DNA of 64,000 nucleotides from the NCBI GenBank assembly GCA_017654935.2, contig CM065682.1, positions 39,615,682 through 39,679,681 on the forward strand, given 5' to 3'. Below are positions 22,601 to 32,863 of this stretch, piece by piece. The notes beneath the pieces are model-generated. The model searched no databases and had not been told where the DNA came from. It saw only the letters and a list, made by a program, of their open reading frames with translations. Each line of letters begins with the position of its first letter. Positions within the stretch are counted from its first letter, which is position 1. Both the position numbers and the translations under genes were made by a program. This stretch comes from Phymorhynchus buccinoides (lineage: Eukaryota > Mollusca > Gastropoda > Neogastropoda > Raphitomidae).

Positions 22601-23843
22601 AATTTTCTGTTCTGTTCTTTCTTTTTTTCCTCCTTTGTTTTTGCATTTTTTCCTTTTTTCATGCACCAAATTAGGTCAAAGCATTTTCTCTTCGTTTTAT
22701 GTTTCTGTTTGTCTTTTATTTTATTTTTTTCTCTTTGATTTTTTCCATTTTTTCCCCATTAAACTCGGTTATAAGAAAAAAAATCAAAATGTTTTCTTAT
22801 ATTCGAATTTTGGATATAAGAAAACACGGATATAAGAAAAAAAAAATTATCTCCCTTCGATTTTCTTATACCAGGGTTTTGCTGTAGGTGGTACTTTTTT
22901 CCCAAGACTCTGAGACCCCTGCGCCTTATAATATGACTGAGTGATATAGTAAGAAACTATAATAACAAAAAATCTGCATTTTGTGTAAAATTTGAGGGGT
23001 GTGCCTTATAATCAAGTGCGCCTTATAGTCCCAAAAAGTATGGTATATGGGGTAAAATACGTTTTTACTCCTTGATCTATTTCCTTTGCTTTGATAAAAT
23101 CTTAATTCTCTAAGACACCATGAAGAATAACCATTAAAGTCAGTTGGTTTTAATGCCAGTAAAAGTCAATGCTTTTAACCCTTTCACTGCCAGACATTTT
23201 TCAGCAAAAAATGTCAATTAAACTAAACCTGGGTAGAGACAAAAATCTGTCTGTAATATTGTGGAACCTCCTCTGTGACATATTACCCTTTCAACCGCCA
23301 GCCATTTTTAGCCAAAAAATATCATTGAACTTAACTGGGTAGAGAAAAATAATTCTCTGCAATATTGAGAATTCCTTTGTGAAATGTGTAACATCAGGCC
23401 CATCCCCACCCCCCCAAATCAAGAAAACAGGGTCTCCAGACAACATGCTCTGACCTGATGCCCTCTAGTGAACATGGCTGTAAAACCAATGTGCTGACAA
23501 AAGTCAACATTGGCGCTGAAAGGGCTAAGTTGAGAGCTACCCTTACCTCCCAAAATTAATAACATTAAGGTCATTGGATACCAGACCCCTGATTTGATGC
23601 ATGTTAGTGACATGGGTGTTTAAATCATTGTGGTGCAAAAAATGCGACGTTGGCCGTGAAAGGGTTAACTGTCATGCTGTTTCGTGTATGTTTTTTGTTT
23701 TCTTGCTTTCGGTGACTTTCACTGATTAACTTTTCTTCTGATTGATTGCTTTGGCAGGGTTAGAGGAGCTACAGAAACAGTTCCAACAAGACAAATCGGC
23801 CATTGAGAAGATGAAGATGGAGAGAAAGTTTCGTCCATTCTGA
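16608..23843 (+). CDS. RRP7A: RRP7A 3' coding exons, left (truncated) copy
   Basis: Three exons encode the C-terminal 92 residues of the ribosomal RNA processing protein 7 homologue, a small-subunit processome factor. The exons are 16608-16751 (begins KEEAAKTNEPDEEGW), 18486-18534 (ELVNFYSFQKREEKK) and 23758-23843 (ends MERKFRPF, stop at 23841-23843). All boundaries are AG and GT: the donors are GTGAGA and GTAAGT, and the acceptors end TTATCAG, TTTTCAG and TTTGGCAG. Phases are consistent. The PDEEGWV motif, the basic KRKRK stretch and the final RKFRP are hallmarks of the Rrp7 C-terminal domain. Upstream exons, including the RRM, are missing because the contig starts at 16163. The 279 coding bases are identical to the right copy, while the introns differ. 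This is either the other haplotype joined in inverted orientation or a true partial duplicate. Confidence 0.85.
16820..17029. mobile_element. CAGACCTG-ended MITE, copy 2 (left arm)
   Basis: Inverted ends CAGACCTGTTTAC and GTAAAACAGGTCTG. It lies in the RRP7A intron directly before the minisatellite and is mirrored at 39865-40072. Confidence 0.8.
17030..18190 (+). repeat. 59-bp minisatellite in RRP7A intron (left)
   Basis: About 19-20 tandem units of 59 bp, with shorter 53-bp variants that lack ACATAC. Each unit has the parts GTAAGTATTGCAAG, ACACACATACTG, TATTTTATAGACAG and TAAAGAGCATCG. On the RRP7A sense strand most units carry GTAAGTAT, which equals the donor used after the next exon. The mirrored array at 38483-39858 is longer. 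Confidence 0.95.
18790..18910 (+). promoter_or_regulatory. Promoter-like segment before zinc-finger fragment
   Basis: Upstream of the ATG at 18911 lie an inverted CCAAT box (ATTGG at 18796-18800), a direct CCAAT (18828-18832) and GCCATGTTG (18889-18897), which fits the YY1 consensus found near start sites. In the right arm the direct CCAAT is lost. Function is inferred from these short motifs only. Confidence 0.3.
18911..19131 (+). pseudogene. 5' coding fragment of a zf-TTF/hAT-like gene (left)
   Basis: An ATG-initiated frame begins MKQTKTLFDFDF and continues through a basic KVKKR patch and an acidic linker to REHRFQDEWLKKWPWL. That segment is the usual lead-in to TTF-type zinc fingers in hAT-derived and ZMYM/ZNF862-like proteins. 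The following CxxC zinc ligands are missing: after the PWL motif the frame runs into Pro-rich and repeat sequence. It lies on the same strand as RRP7A, inside the intron between its last two exons. It could be a captured transposon end or a copied first exon. The mirrored copy has a frame-shifting C run. Confidence 0.5.
19471..19640. mobile_element. Foldback MITE with GGGGGCAGTCAAACC ends (left)
   Basis: Left arm GGGGGCAGTCAAACCAGTAG and right arm CTACTGGGTTTGACTGCCCCC enclose an inverted TATTCTTAGTTGGGCGTAG pair and a (CT)n loop. Mirrored at 36986-37190. Confidence 0.75.
21472..22016. mobile_element. TTAA-flanked MITE, family B (left)
   Basis: About 545 bp, starting TTAACCCTCTCACTCTG and ending GTGAGAGGGCTAA. 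Copies are at 34678-35222 and 46159-46704. The last of these has an exact TTAA at both edges. Confidence 0.75.
22012..22470. mobile_element. MITE with AACCTTTACTGG ends and palindromic units (left)
   Basis: The ends are CTAACCTTTACTGGAC and CCGGTAAAGGTTA. The interior has tandem palindromic blocks built on GTAGGGGTCGTGGGAGACCC and CCGCCATCCGGACAGG. Mirrored at 34232-34681. Confidence 0.6.
22885..23050. mobile_element. TACCGTA-type foldback element, partial (left)
   Basis: Contains GGGGTGTGCCTTATAATC, GTGCGCCTTATAGTCC and a degraded end ATGGTATATGG. The other end abuts the pogo-like terminus at 22886. Confidence 0.55.
23175..23668. mobile_element. TTAA family A, outer copy (left)
   Basis: Begins TTAACCCTTTCACTGCC and ends GTGAAAGGGTTAA (TTAA at 23175-23178 and 23665-23668). 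A second copy at 23283-23528 interrupts it. It ends about 90 bp before the last RRP7A exon. Confidence 0.8.
23283..23528. mobile_element. TTAA family A, nested copy (left)
   Basis: Ends are CCCTTTCAACCGCC and GGCGCTGAAAGGG. The flanking TTAA sites have decayed here (TTAC and CTAA) but are intact in the mirrored copy. Confidence 0.75.
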
Positions 23844-24127
23844 TATGGGAGCTTTTCAATGTGTGGTGGAATGATTTAGACTGGTTTTTGTTGTTGTTGT
23901 CATTTAATATGATTTATGACTGTGAACTTTTTGAAAGATTATGTTGTACTTGTAAATAATTGAAGAGAGATTTTTTCTGTGCTTGAGTGATTATTGTTGG
24001 TATGAATTAGGTATGAATGATTTGAACATTGAAATATGGTAAAACAATCATGTTGAGGTGGTTGCATTTTTTTGTTTTGTCCTGACTGTTAACTATGTGG
24101 GGTGTGTGTGAAAGTGCATGTATGTTT

Positions 24128-24778
24128 CCTCTCTCTCTCTCTCTCTCGTCACTATCTCTCTCTCTCTTCTCATCTCTCTCTATCTCTCTCCTGTGTCCCT
24201 ATCTCTCTCTGTCCTCTCGCTACCTCTCTCCCTGTCCCTCTCTCTATTTCTCTTTTTCTCCCCCCCCCCCCCTCCTCTCGTCTCTCCTCTGTCTCTCGCT
24301 ACCCTCTCTCCTGTCCCTCGCTACCTCTCTCCTGTCCCTCTCTCTCTCTCTCTTTTTCTCCCCCCCCCTCTCTCTCTCTCCTCCTCTCTATCTCTCTCTC
24401 TCTCTACACGCTACCTCTCTCCTGTCCCCTACGTCTCGTTTCTCCTTTTTCTCCCCCCCCCCTTCTCTCTCTCTCTCTCGCTCTCACTTCGCTACCTCTC
24501 TCCTGTCCCTCGCTACCTCTCTCCTGTCCCTCTCTCTTTCTCTCTTTTTCTTCCCCCCCCCCCTCTCTCCTCTCTCTCTCTCTCGCTCCCTCTCTCTCTA
24601 TCTCTCTCTACTCTATCCTTCACTATCTTGTCTCTCTCTCTTTCTTCCCCCCTCTCTCTCTCTCTCTCTCTCCTCTACTCTCTCTCTCTCCTGTCCCTCT
24701 CTCAAAATCTTACCTCTCTCACTTGTCTCTCTGTCTCTCTCTTTTTCTCCCCCCCCCCCTCTCTCTCTCTCTCTCTCC
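24128..24778. repeat. Compound (CT)n minisatellite (left)
   Basis: (CT)n with regular CTACCTCTCTCCTGTCCCTCG units and short poly(C) runs. It starts about 285 bp beyond the RRP7A stop and is mirrored at 31957-32582. Confidence 0.9.
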
Positions 24779-24849
24779 TGCTACAACACATACGATTTAG
24801 ATCTGAATGTTGCATTCGATTTTGACGATGTTAGTCCAGATGATTCGCG

Positions 24850-26000
24850 TGAAATCGCCATGTATTGGGTATAACTTGAGTGTAGTGAGCGGAAAATGGC
24901 AGAATTATTTTTTTTGACGGAAGTATTTCACATCAATCACGACCCACATGACCCAATCGCATTGTGCATCCCCCATACGATTTTTCACGCCGTGTGGCGC
25001 CGGCATTAGCACAGGGGACAATGCTATGGAGGAAAAACAAATACCCACATGGTTGTGTTCCTCATGCTAAGCAAATAAAACAATTTGCATCATGCTGTGT
25101 AATTTAGACTCGCTATCTCTCAACTTTGTGCTCATGCCTACGTTCAGTTGACATCCCAATTTAAAAAGTCTATTATAGTTAATATGCTCGGGACTGGCAG
25201 ATTTATTTCCCTTTGTTCTGTGGGGACTGGGCATTTGACTATGTAGGTTCGGAAGAAAGTCACCAAAAATAAGTTACGAAGAGTTAGGCATTGATATTTT
25301 CAGAAAATATTAACAACACCATGCACTAAACGATCGTAAAATACCAGATTCCATACCTTCGTCGTTTGTCTCCTATTGAGAAAAAAAAACAGCCAACACA
25401 TAGAAAGAAGGGAACATTTCACATTCCGATCTTTGAACCCCCACCCCTACAGCCAAACCTGACAGTAAAGTCAGCAGTGATTGGTTGATTTCAAAAGAGG
25501 CAAGGTCCAAAGCAAACGGAAAGTAGGCTATGACGACTCTTGAACGCTGTGAAAAGCTGGGTACACGCCAGAATCAAAATCAAAACCTCTTGAAAAAGCT
25601 CATGAGCCGGATCGGGTTCATTCGTTCCCCTAAACGGTTGTGCAGGCTATGAGACAGAATCCGTCCCGAATGAGTTAATGTTTTGAAATTCTTAAAAAAT
25701 CTCAAATAAACAGGAGTAATGTTATTCTAAGAATAAAGATTCATGAGACATTCTGAAGGTCTGAGAGCCAGTTTCAGAACCGGTTGCTATCAGCTAAGCA
25801 ACGATTATGTTTGAGCAAAAGGCAGAATTCTGGCCAACAAGAAGGACACTAGAAATATCAAAAGTTCTGTTTTGGGTCTATTTATTTATGTTTTCTAGTT
25901 TTCCCGTCAGTACCCTAAATTATATGATCAAAGTAGGGAATGATTGGTTTGTTTATTTTTCATCATTTTTCAAAACATTGATAACTGTAATCATAATAAT
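24850..26000. other. Unannotated RRP7A downstream flank (left arm)
   Basis: AT-rich sequence without a supportable gene, mirrored at 30850-31900. A compared 185-bp piece differs from its mirror by a few substitutions and one 4-bp indel. Confidence 0.5.
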
Positions 26001-26004
26001 TAAG

Positions 26005-26155
26005 AGGGGAATTTATATTAGAGCGCACCATCCTACTATGTAGGCTACAGGGAGCTTTATTACAAGAATTCAATTGGAATAAAAACATGACACAAAAGTC
26101 CATAACATGAGCATACAAAACAAGTAACCGTCAGAACTTCGTTTGTCCGTTAAAA
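26005..26155 (+). mobile_element. Dispersed repeat with CCTACTATGTAGGCTACAGG
   Basis: The same core occurs at 57556-57712 (plus) and at 30640-30815 (minus). It carries AGCGC near one end and CAAAACAA..CCGGTCAGA..TTCG at the other. I infer a short retroposed repeat. Confidence 0.5.
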
Positions 26156-26530
26156 ATGCACATACAATCAGCACACAAATACTGTGACTACTACTCCTAA
26201 CTACTACTACTCTACTACTACTTCCTACTACTATCACCACGACTACTAACTTATTCTATCTTAGTGCCTAAGTACACGTATGGCATTGTCACATAATTTT
26301 CAAGCATGAAATCCACAGCATATATTCACAACACCTAACACACATAAGACACACACATCAACCAGCACACACACATCCCTAACAATAAATAAAGAACCCT
26401 CTGTGTCTAATGTCAGTAATTGATATGTGTTGGACATCAAAATTCAAATGGCTATCATATCAACGCTAGTAGAGATATTTGAATTTTGCATTTATCGGTT
26501 AATTCTATTTTTTCCGTTTTTTCTTTTTTT

Positions 26531-26792
26531 TTACCATACATAAAGCTGTGTATTTTAGGAACATTTTTAGCTAATAACCTTTTTGGAATACTAACCATAA
26601 CCCTAAACCTAACCCTAACGCCCCCACTAATGTACTGCAGTACACGCGCGATTTGTCACACACGTTTGTGGTTCGTTGCGTTTTTCCGTTCTTATAGGGT
26701 GGCGGGTAGGGTTAAGGTTAGGGATAGGGTTAATATTCCAAAAAAGGTTATTAGCTAAAAATGTTCCTAAAATACAGCTTTATGTATGGTAA
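26531..26792. mobile_element. Foldback MITE with telomere-like interior (left)
   Basis: Ends are TTACCATACATAAAGCTG and CAGCTTTATGTATGGTAA. The inverted arms also contain CCCTAAACCTAACCCTAAC and GGTTAAGGTTAGGGATAGGG. Mirrored at 30016-30276. Confidence 0.8.
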
Positions 26793-26848
26793 GAGTCAGC
26801 CGCAGGCAACACGAAAGGATAAAATACCGGAAATGTCGAGAAAGTAGG

Positions 26849-26954
26849 GGGGGGGGGGGGGGGTGGGGAGGGGGGGGGGGGGGGGTGGGGGGGGGGTGGG
26901 GGGGGGGTGGAGGGGGGAGTGGGGGTGTGTGGAGGGTGGGGTGGGGGGGGTGGT

Positions 26955-27024
<70 letters not shown>

Positions 27025-27040
27025 GGGGGGGGGGGGGTGG
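26849..27040. repeat. G-rich tract with 69-base poly(G) run
   Basis: G runs broken by single T, including an uninterrupted run from 26955 to 27023. The mirror position (about 29954-29974) has only about 20 C. Poly-Gly and poly-Pro frames here are artefacts. Confidence 0.95.
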
Positions 27041-27541
27041 CACATCTTGACCTTTACCCAATATTTTAATTTATGCAAAATCCCATTATGTCTCGATTTC
27101 TCTAGCAGTCACAACTGAGTCAGTGCAGCAGTTCACAATATAATGCCCATACAGAGGCGTGTTCTTTTGGAGATACCCCAACCCTCCACCGTTATGCAGT
27201 TGCTCACATCAACTTCAGGAGAGAAAAAACCCTTACATGAAGTGATTCTGTGCTGTTGTTCATGAGATACTGGACGGGGGGAAAGTGAATCAGTGATGGA
27301 AGATGTATACTTGAGACACTGCTTAGTTATAAGTATCAATAATTCCACGAGACTCGTCGACATCAGATAATACAAGCACCACCATACCAATTATTTTTGA
27401 AGGGCTGATGTGTGTTGATTCACAAAATGTTCCTTGGGCACAAAGAAAAACATAGGAATGATTGTTAAATCTCGTTGCTCTTATGAAAAGGTGATGGGCT
27501 AAAAACAAACCTATAAAAAAAAAACCCACTACAACTTAAAA

Positions 27542-27753
27542 CAGACCTTTTTACCCCCTACACAAGTCTTGAGTATTTTAGATAGCTGAAATGAGTAGTT
27601 TTGGTTTGAAATGAGTAGCCCTCTTCATTAAACCATCAAACAATGTTTTCACTGAAAATGAGTAATTAGAACATTATTTTCAATTTTGAAAGAGTAGTTA
27701 AGAGGTCCAAATTGAGAAGACTACAACTTGAACAGAATAGAGTACACAAGTCA
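27542..27753. mobile_element. CAGACCTG-ended MITE, degraded copy (left)
   Basis: Starts CAGACCTTTTTACC and has a decayed right end near CAGAATAGAGTACACAAG. The mirrored copy at 29243-29457 is better preserved. Confidence 0.65.
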
Positions 27754-28054
27754 GTGCAATCAGCATTAAGGGCATGTACACGTATACATGGGAACCCATC
27801 CGCAATCCGCAAACAAAAATCTGGAAGTATGAAATATGAAGGTGTGTGCACATACATGATGCGGAATCTCATCCGCTTATTTCTTCCAGTATGTTTATTG
27901 CGCTTTGCGGATGGGATAATTTATGCAGATAGGTTTCCGCGTATGTGTACACGCCCATACAGAGAAAGAAACATACTCTTCTTCACAAGACTGCGAAATC
28001 AAAATGGATGCACCAAATCACTTCATATTTTGCACAAATATACGTCAGTTATCT

Positions 28055-28920
28055 GAGCACCAGATCCTACACTTTCATTGCATTCGTATGATCAGTTTCG
28101 AAACAGTAGCTCAACAACTGACACAACCACCTAAGTTTAACATAACAAAGCAATGCTGCTCAAAACGTCAAAACTGGCTATGTCCACCCAAGCAGCAATA
28201 ACTTTGATCTGTGTAAGTAGCAGTTCCTCTGGGCTTTCTGGACACATTGAAGGGGTTCAATGAGACATCGTGCACAAATTGTTGCCTTGCCAACGACAGT
28301 GGACACACCCAATTTTCACCCTTTCTGAGTAGCCACGCTTTTGTGATTTTCAAATTTGAGATGGTATTGTTTGTTGAGCTATTGTATAGAAACTATTCGC
28401 ACGAATGCAATCAAACTTAAGATTTTGGGTACACAAATAATTGAATTAGACCTCTGCAAAATTTGAATAATGGGCGGGTTCTTTAGAACCGCCTTTTTCA
28501 TTATTCAAATTTTGCAGATGTCTAATTCAATTATTTGTGTACCCCAAATCTTAAGTTTTATTGCATTCGTGCGATTAGTTTCGATACAATCGCTCAATAA
28601 ACAGTACCACCCCAAATGTGAAAATCGTACAAAGGCGTGGCTGCACAAAAAGTGTGAAAGTTGGGTGTGTCCACTGTTGTTGGCGAGGCAACATTTTTAC
28701 ACGATGTCTCATGAACCCCTGAAGTGTGTCCAGAAAGCCCCGAGGAACTGCTACTTACACAGTTAAGTTATTGCTGCTTGGGTGGACATAGCCAGTTTTG
28801 ACGTTTTGAGCAGCATTGCTTTGTTATGTTAAACTTAGGGGGTTGCGTTTGTTGTTGAGCTATTGTTTCGAAACTGATCATACGAATGCAATGAAAGTGT
28901 AGGATCTGGTGCTCAGATAA
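28055..28920. repeat. Palindrome core with nested inverted repeats
   Basis: The symmetry centre is GGTTCT-TT-AGAACC (28477-28490), a 2-base spacer. Each half is itself a partial hairpin: GCATTCGTATGATCAGTTTC (about 28080) is inverted within the same half near 28395 and recurs, mirrored, near 28570 and 28880. Four related segments therefore alternate in orientation, as expected if the core is a self-complementary element. Confidence 0.8.
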
Positions 28921-29242
28921 CTGACGTATATTTGTGCAAAATATGAAGTGATTTGGTGCATCCATTTTGATTTCGCAGTCTTGTGAAGAAGAGTATGTTT
29001 CTTTCTCTGTATGGGCGTGTACACATACGCGGAAACCTATCTGCATAAATTATCCCATCCTCCCCCCAGCCCCCCCTGCAAAGCGCAATAAAAAACATAC
29101 TGGAAGAAAAAAAATAACTAGCGGATGGGTTACCGCATCATGTAATGTGCACATTCCTTCATATTTCATACTTCCAGATTTTTGTTTGCGGATTGCGGAT
29201 GGGTTCCCATGTATACGTGTACATGCCCTTAATCTGTAGTTG

Positions 29243-29457
29243 CTGACCTGTTTACTCTAGTCTTTTTTTCGAGTAGTATTCTACTCAATTTGGACCTCTA
29301 CTACTCTTCAAAATTGAAAATAATGCTCTAATTACTCATTTTTTCAGTGAACATTGTTTGATGGTTTTTAATGAAGAGGACTACTCATTTCAAACCAAAA
29401 CTACTCATTTCAGCTATCCAGACTACTCAAGACTTGTGTAGGGGGTAAACAGGTCTG
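29243..29457. mobile_element. CAGACCTG-ended MITE, copy (right)
   Basis: Begins CTGACCTGTTTACTC and ends GTAAACAGGTCTG. Mirror of 27542-27753. Confidence 0.75.
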
Positions 29458-30015
29458 TTTAAGTTGTAGTTGGGTTTTTTATAGGTTTGTTTTTAGCCCA
29501 TCACCTTCATAAGAGCAACGAGATTTAACAATCATTCCTATGTTTTTCTTTGTGCCCAAGGAACATTTTGTGAATCAACACACATCAGCCCTTCAAAAAT
29601 AATTGGTATGGTGGTGCTTGTATTATCTGATGTCGACGAGTCTCGTGGAATTATTGATACTTATAACTAAGCAGTGTCTCAAGTATACATCTTCCATCAC
29701 TGATTCACTTTCCCCCCGTCCAGTATCTCATGAACAACAGCACAGAATCACTTCATGTAAGGGTTTTTTCTCTCCTGAAGTTGATGTGAGCAACTGCATA
29801 ACGGTGGAGGGTTGGGGTATCTCCAAAAGAACACGCCTCTGTATGGGCATTATATTGTGAACTGCTGCACTGACTCAGTTGTGACTGCTAGAGAAATCGA
29901 GACATAATGGGATTTTGCATAAATTAAAATATTGGGTAAAGGTCAAGATGTGCCCCCCCCCCCCCCCCCCCCCCTACATTTCTCGGTTAATTGTATTTTT
30001 TCGTGTTTGCCTTTC

Positions 30016-30276
30016 TTACCATACATAAAGCTGTATTTTAGGTAACATTTTTACCTAATAAACTTTTTGGAATACTAACCCTATCCCTAACCCCTACCCC
30101 TACCCCCCACCGTATAAGACGGAAAAACGCAACGAACCACAACTGTGACAAATCGCGGTGTACTGCATTACATAGTGGGGGGTAGGGTTAGGTTTAGGGC
30201 TTTAGGTTCTAGGGTTAGTATTCCAAAAAGGTTATTAGCTAAAAATGTTCCTAAAATACAGCTTTATGTATGGTAA
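30016..30276. mobile_element. Foldback MITE with telomere-like interior (right)
   Basis: Mirror of 26531-26792, with ends TTACCATACATAAAGCTG and its complement and CCCTAACCCC / GGGTTAGG tracts inside. Confidence 0.8.
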
Positions 30277-30545
30277 GAAAGGCAAAAACAGAAAAAATAC
30301 AATTAACCGAGAAATGCAAAATTCAAATATCTCTACTAGTTTTTGATATGATAGCCATTTGAATTTTGATGTCCAACACATATCAATTACTGACATTAGA
30401 CACAGAGGGTTCTTTATTTATGTTATGTGTGTGTGTGTGCTTGGTTGTGTGTGTGTTTATGTGTGTAGGTTGTTGTGAATATATGCTGTTTATTTCATGC
30501 TTGCAAATTATGTGACAATGCATACGTGTATTAGGCCTACCTATA

Positions 30546-30815
30546 GCATAAGTAGTAGTAGTGGTGATAGTAGTAGGAGGAGTAGTAGTAGTAGTAGTAG
30601 TAGTAGGAGTAGTAGTCACAGTAGTTGTTGTTGCTGATTGTTATGTGCATTTTTACCGGCCAAACGAAGTCTGACCGGTATTGTTTTGTCTGCTCATGTT
30701 ATTGGATTTTTGTTTCATGTTTTTTTATTCCATTTCAATTCTGTGTAAAGCGCCCTGTAGCCTACATAGTAGGATGGGCGCTATATAAATTTTCCTCATT
30801 ATTATTATTATTTAC
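30546..30815 (-). repeat. (TAG)n tract and dispersed repeat (right)
   Basis: (TAG)n at 30546-30615 is followed by the complement of the CCTACTATGTAGGCTACAGG repeat (30640-30815). In the left arm the corresponding (CTA)n is much more degraded (26190-26250). Confidence 0.7.
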
Positions 30816-31956
30816 AGTTATATGGTTGAAAAATGATGAAATAAACAAACCAATCATTCATACTTTGATCATATAATTTAGGTACTGACGGAAAACATAA
30901 AACATAAATAAATAGACCCAAAACAGAACTTTTGATATTTCTAGGGTCCTTCTTGTTGGCCAGAATTTTGCTTTTGCTCAAACATAATCGTGCTTAGCTG
31001 ATAGCAACCTGTTCTGAATGGCTCCAGCCCTTCAGAAGTCTCCTGAATCTTTATTCTTAGAATACATTACTCCTGTTTATTTGAGATTTTTTTAATATTT
31101 CAAAACATTAACTCATTCGGGACGGATTCGTCTCATAGCCTGCACAACCGTTTAGGACGAATGAGCCGGATCATGAGTTTTCAAGGTTTTGATTTTTGAT
31201 TTCTGGCGTGTAACCAGCTTTCAAGTGTGATGTCATAACCTATTTTCAGTTTGCTTTGACCTTGCCTCTCTAGAAATCAACCAATCACTGCAGACTTTAC
31301 TGTCACGTTTGGCTGTAGGGGTGGGGGTTTAAAGATGGGAATGTGAAAATTCCCTTCTTTCTATGTGTTAGCTGTTTTCGTCAATAGGAGACAAACGACG
31401 AAGGTATGGAATCTGATATTTTACGATCGTTTAGTGCATGGTGTTGTTAATATTTTCTGAAAATATCAATGCCTAACTCTTCGTAACTTATTTTTGGTGA
31501 TTATTTTCCGAACCTAGTCAAATGCCCAGTCTCCACAGAACAAAGGGAAATAAATCTGCCAGTCCCGAGCATATTAACTATAATAGACTTTTTAAATTGG
31601 GATGTCAACTGAACGTAGGCATGAGCACAAAGTTGAGAGATAGCGAGTCTAAATTACACAGCATGATGCAAATTGTTTTATTTGCTTAGCATGAGGAACA
31701 CACCTATGTGGGTATTTGTTTTCCTCCATAGCATTTTCCCCTGTGCTAATGCCGGCACCACACACGCGTAAAATCGTATGGGGATGCAATGCGATTGGGT
31801 CATGTGGGTCATGATTCATGTGAAATACTTCCGTCTAAAAATAATTCTGCCATTTTCGCTCACTATACTCAAGTAGACCCAATACATTGAATTTCACGTG
31901 TTAATCATGACTCACATCGTCAAAATCGCATCACATTCAGATCTAAATCGTATGTG

Positions 31957-32053
31957 TGTAGCAGGAGAGAGAGAGAGGGGGAGAGGTGGGGGGGGGAGAA
32001 AAAGAGAAAAGAGAGAGGGACAGGAGAGAGGTAGCGAGGGACAGGAGAGAGGT

Positions 32054-32085
<32 letters not shown>

Positions 32086-32526
32086 AGGAAAAAGAGAAAA
32101 AGAGGGACAGGAGAGAGGTAGCGAGGGACAGGAGAGAGGTTAGCGAGAGAGAGAGAGAGAGAGAGGGGGGGGGGAGAAAAAGAGAAAAGAGAGAGGGACA
32201 GGAGAGAGGTAGCGAGGGACAGGAGAGAGGTAGCGAGAGAGAGAGCAGAGAGAGAGAGGGGGGGGGAGAAAAAGAGAAAAGAGAGAGGGACAGGAGAGAG
32301 GTAGCGAGAGACAGAGAGAGAGAGAGAAGGGGGAGAGAGAGAGAGAGAGAGGGGGGGAGAGAGGTAGGAGAGACAGAGAGAGAGGGACAGGAGAGAGGTA
32401 GCGAGGACAGGAGAGAGGTAGCGAGAGACAGAGAGAGAGAGAGAGAGGGGGTGGGGGGAGAAGAAGTGAGAGAGATAGAGAGAGGGACAGGAGAGAGGTA
32501 TAGCGAGAGACCAGAGAGAGATAGTG

Positions 32527-32582
<56 letters not shown>
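31957..32582. repeat. Compound (GA)n minisatellite (right)
   Basis: Mirror of the (CT)n block at 24128-24778, with GGGACAGGAGAGAGGTAGCG units. It lies downstream of the RRP7A stop on the minus strand. Confidence 0.9.
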
Positions 32583-32587
<5 letters not shown>

Positions 32588-32863
32588 TACATGCACTTTC
32601 ACACACACACACATAGTTAACAGTCAGACAAAACAAAAAATGCAACCACCTCAACATGATTGTTTTACCATATTTCAATGTTCAAATCATTCATACCTAA
32701 TTCATACCAACAATAATCACTCAAGCACAGAAAAAATCTCTCTTCAATTATTTACAAGTACAACATAATCTTTCAAAAAGTTCACAGTCATAAATCATAT
32801 TAAATGACAACAACAACAAAAACCAGTCTAAATCATTCCACCACACATTGAAAAGCTCCCATA

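Larger units (their letters stand above)
19905..22886. mobile_element. pogo/Tigger-like element cluster (left)
   Basis: The outer ends are TACAGCCGGTACCCGCTTATAAG at the left and CTTATACCAGGGTTTTGCTGTA at the right, with TA at both edges. Many internal TTATAAGAAA and GGATATAAGAAAAC motifs and a second TACAGCCGAATCGGC start near 20449 suggest several elements joined together. CAG-plus-TTATAAG ends with TA targets are typical of pogo/Tigger elements in the Tc1/mariner group; this is an inference, since no transposase frame is intact. A TTAA element and a further MITE sit inside. Confidence 0.55.
16163..28482 (+). repeat. Left arm of giant palindrome
   Basis: The whole arm is mirrored in reverse complement at 28485-40727. 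The mirror order is RRP7A exon, CAGACCTG MITE, 59-bp minisatellite, RRP7A exon, zinc-finger fragment, pogo-like cluster, TTAA elements, RRP7A last exon, (CT)n, poly(G) and the 28-kb core. The arm begins at the first base after the gap, so its true outer limit is not seen. Compared stretches differ by a few percent with small indels, but the three exons are identical. Confidence 0.97.

Noticed and set aside
27133..27390. 85-codon frame conserved in both palindrome arms (also 29603-29860)
   Set aside because: It is identical in both arms, but so is the neighbouring non-coding sequence. No known family, no start context and no partner exon, so conservation alone is not evidence of coding here.
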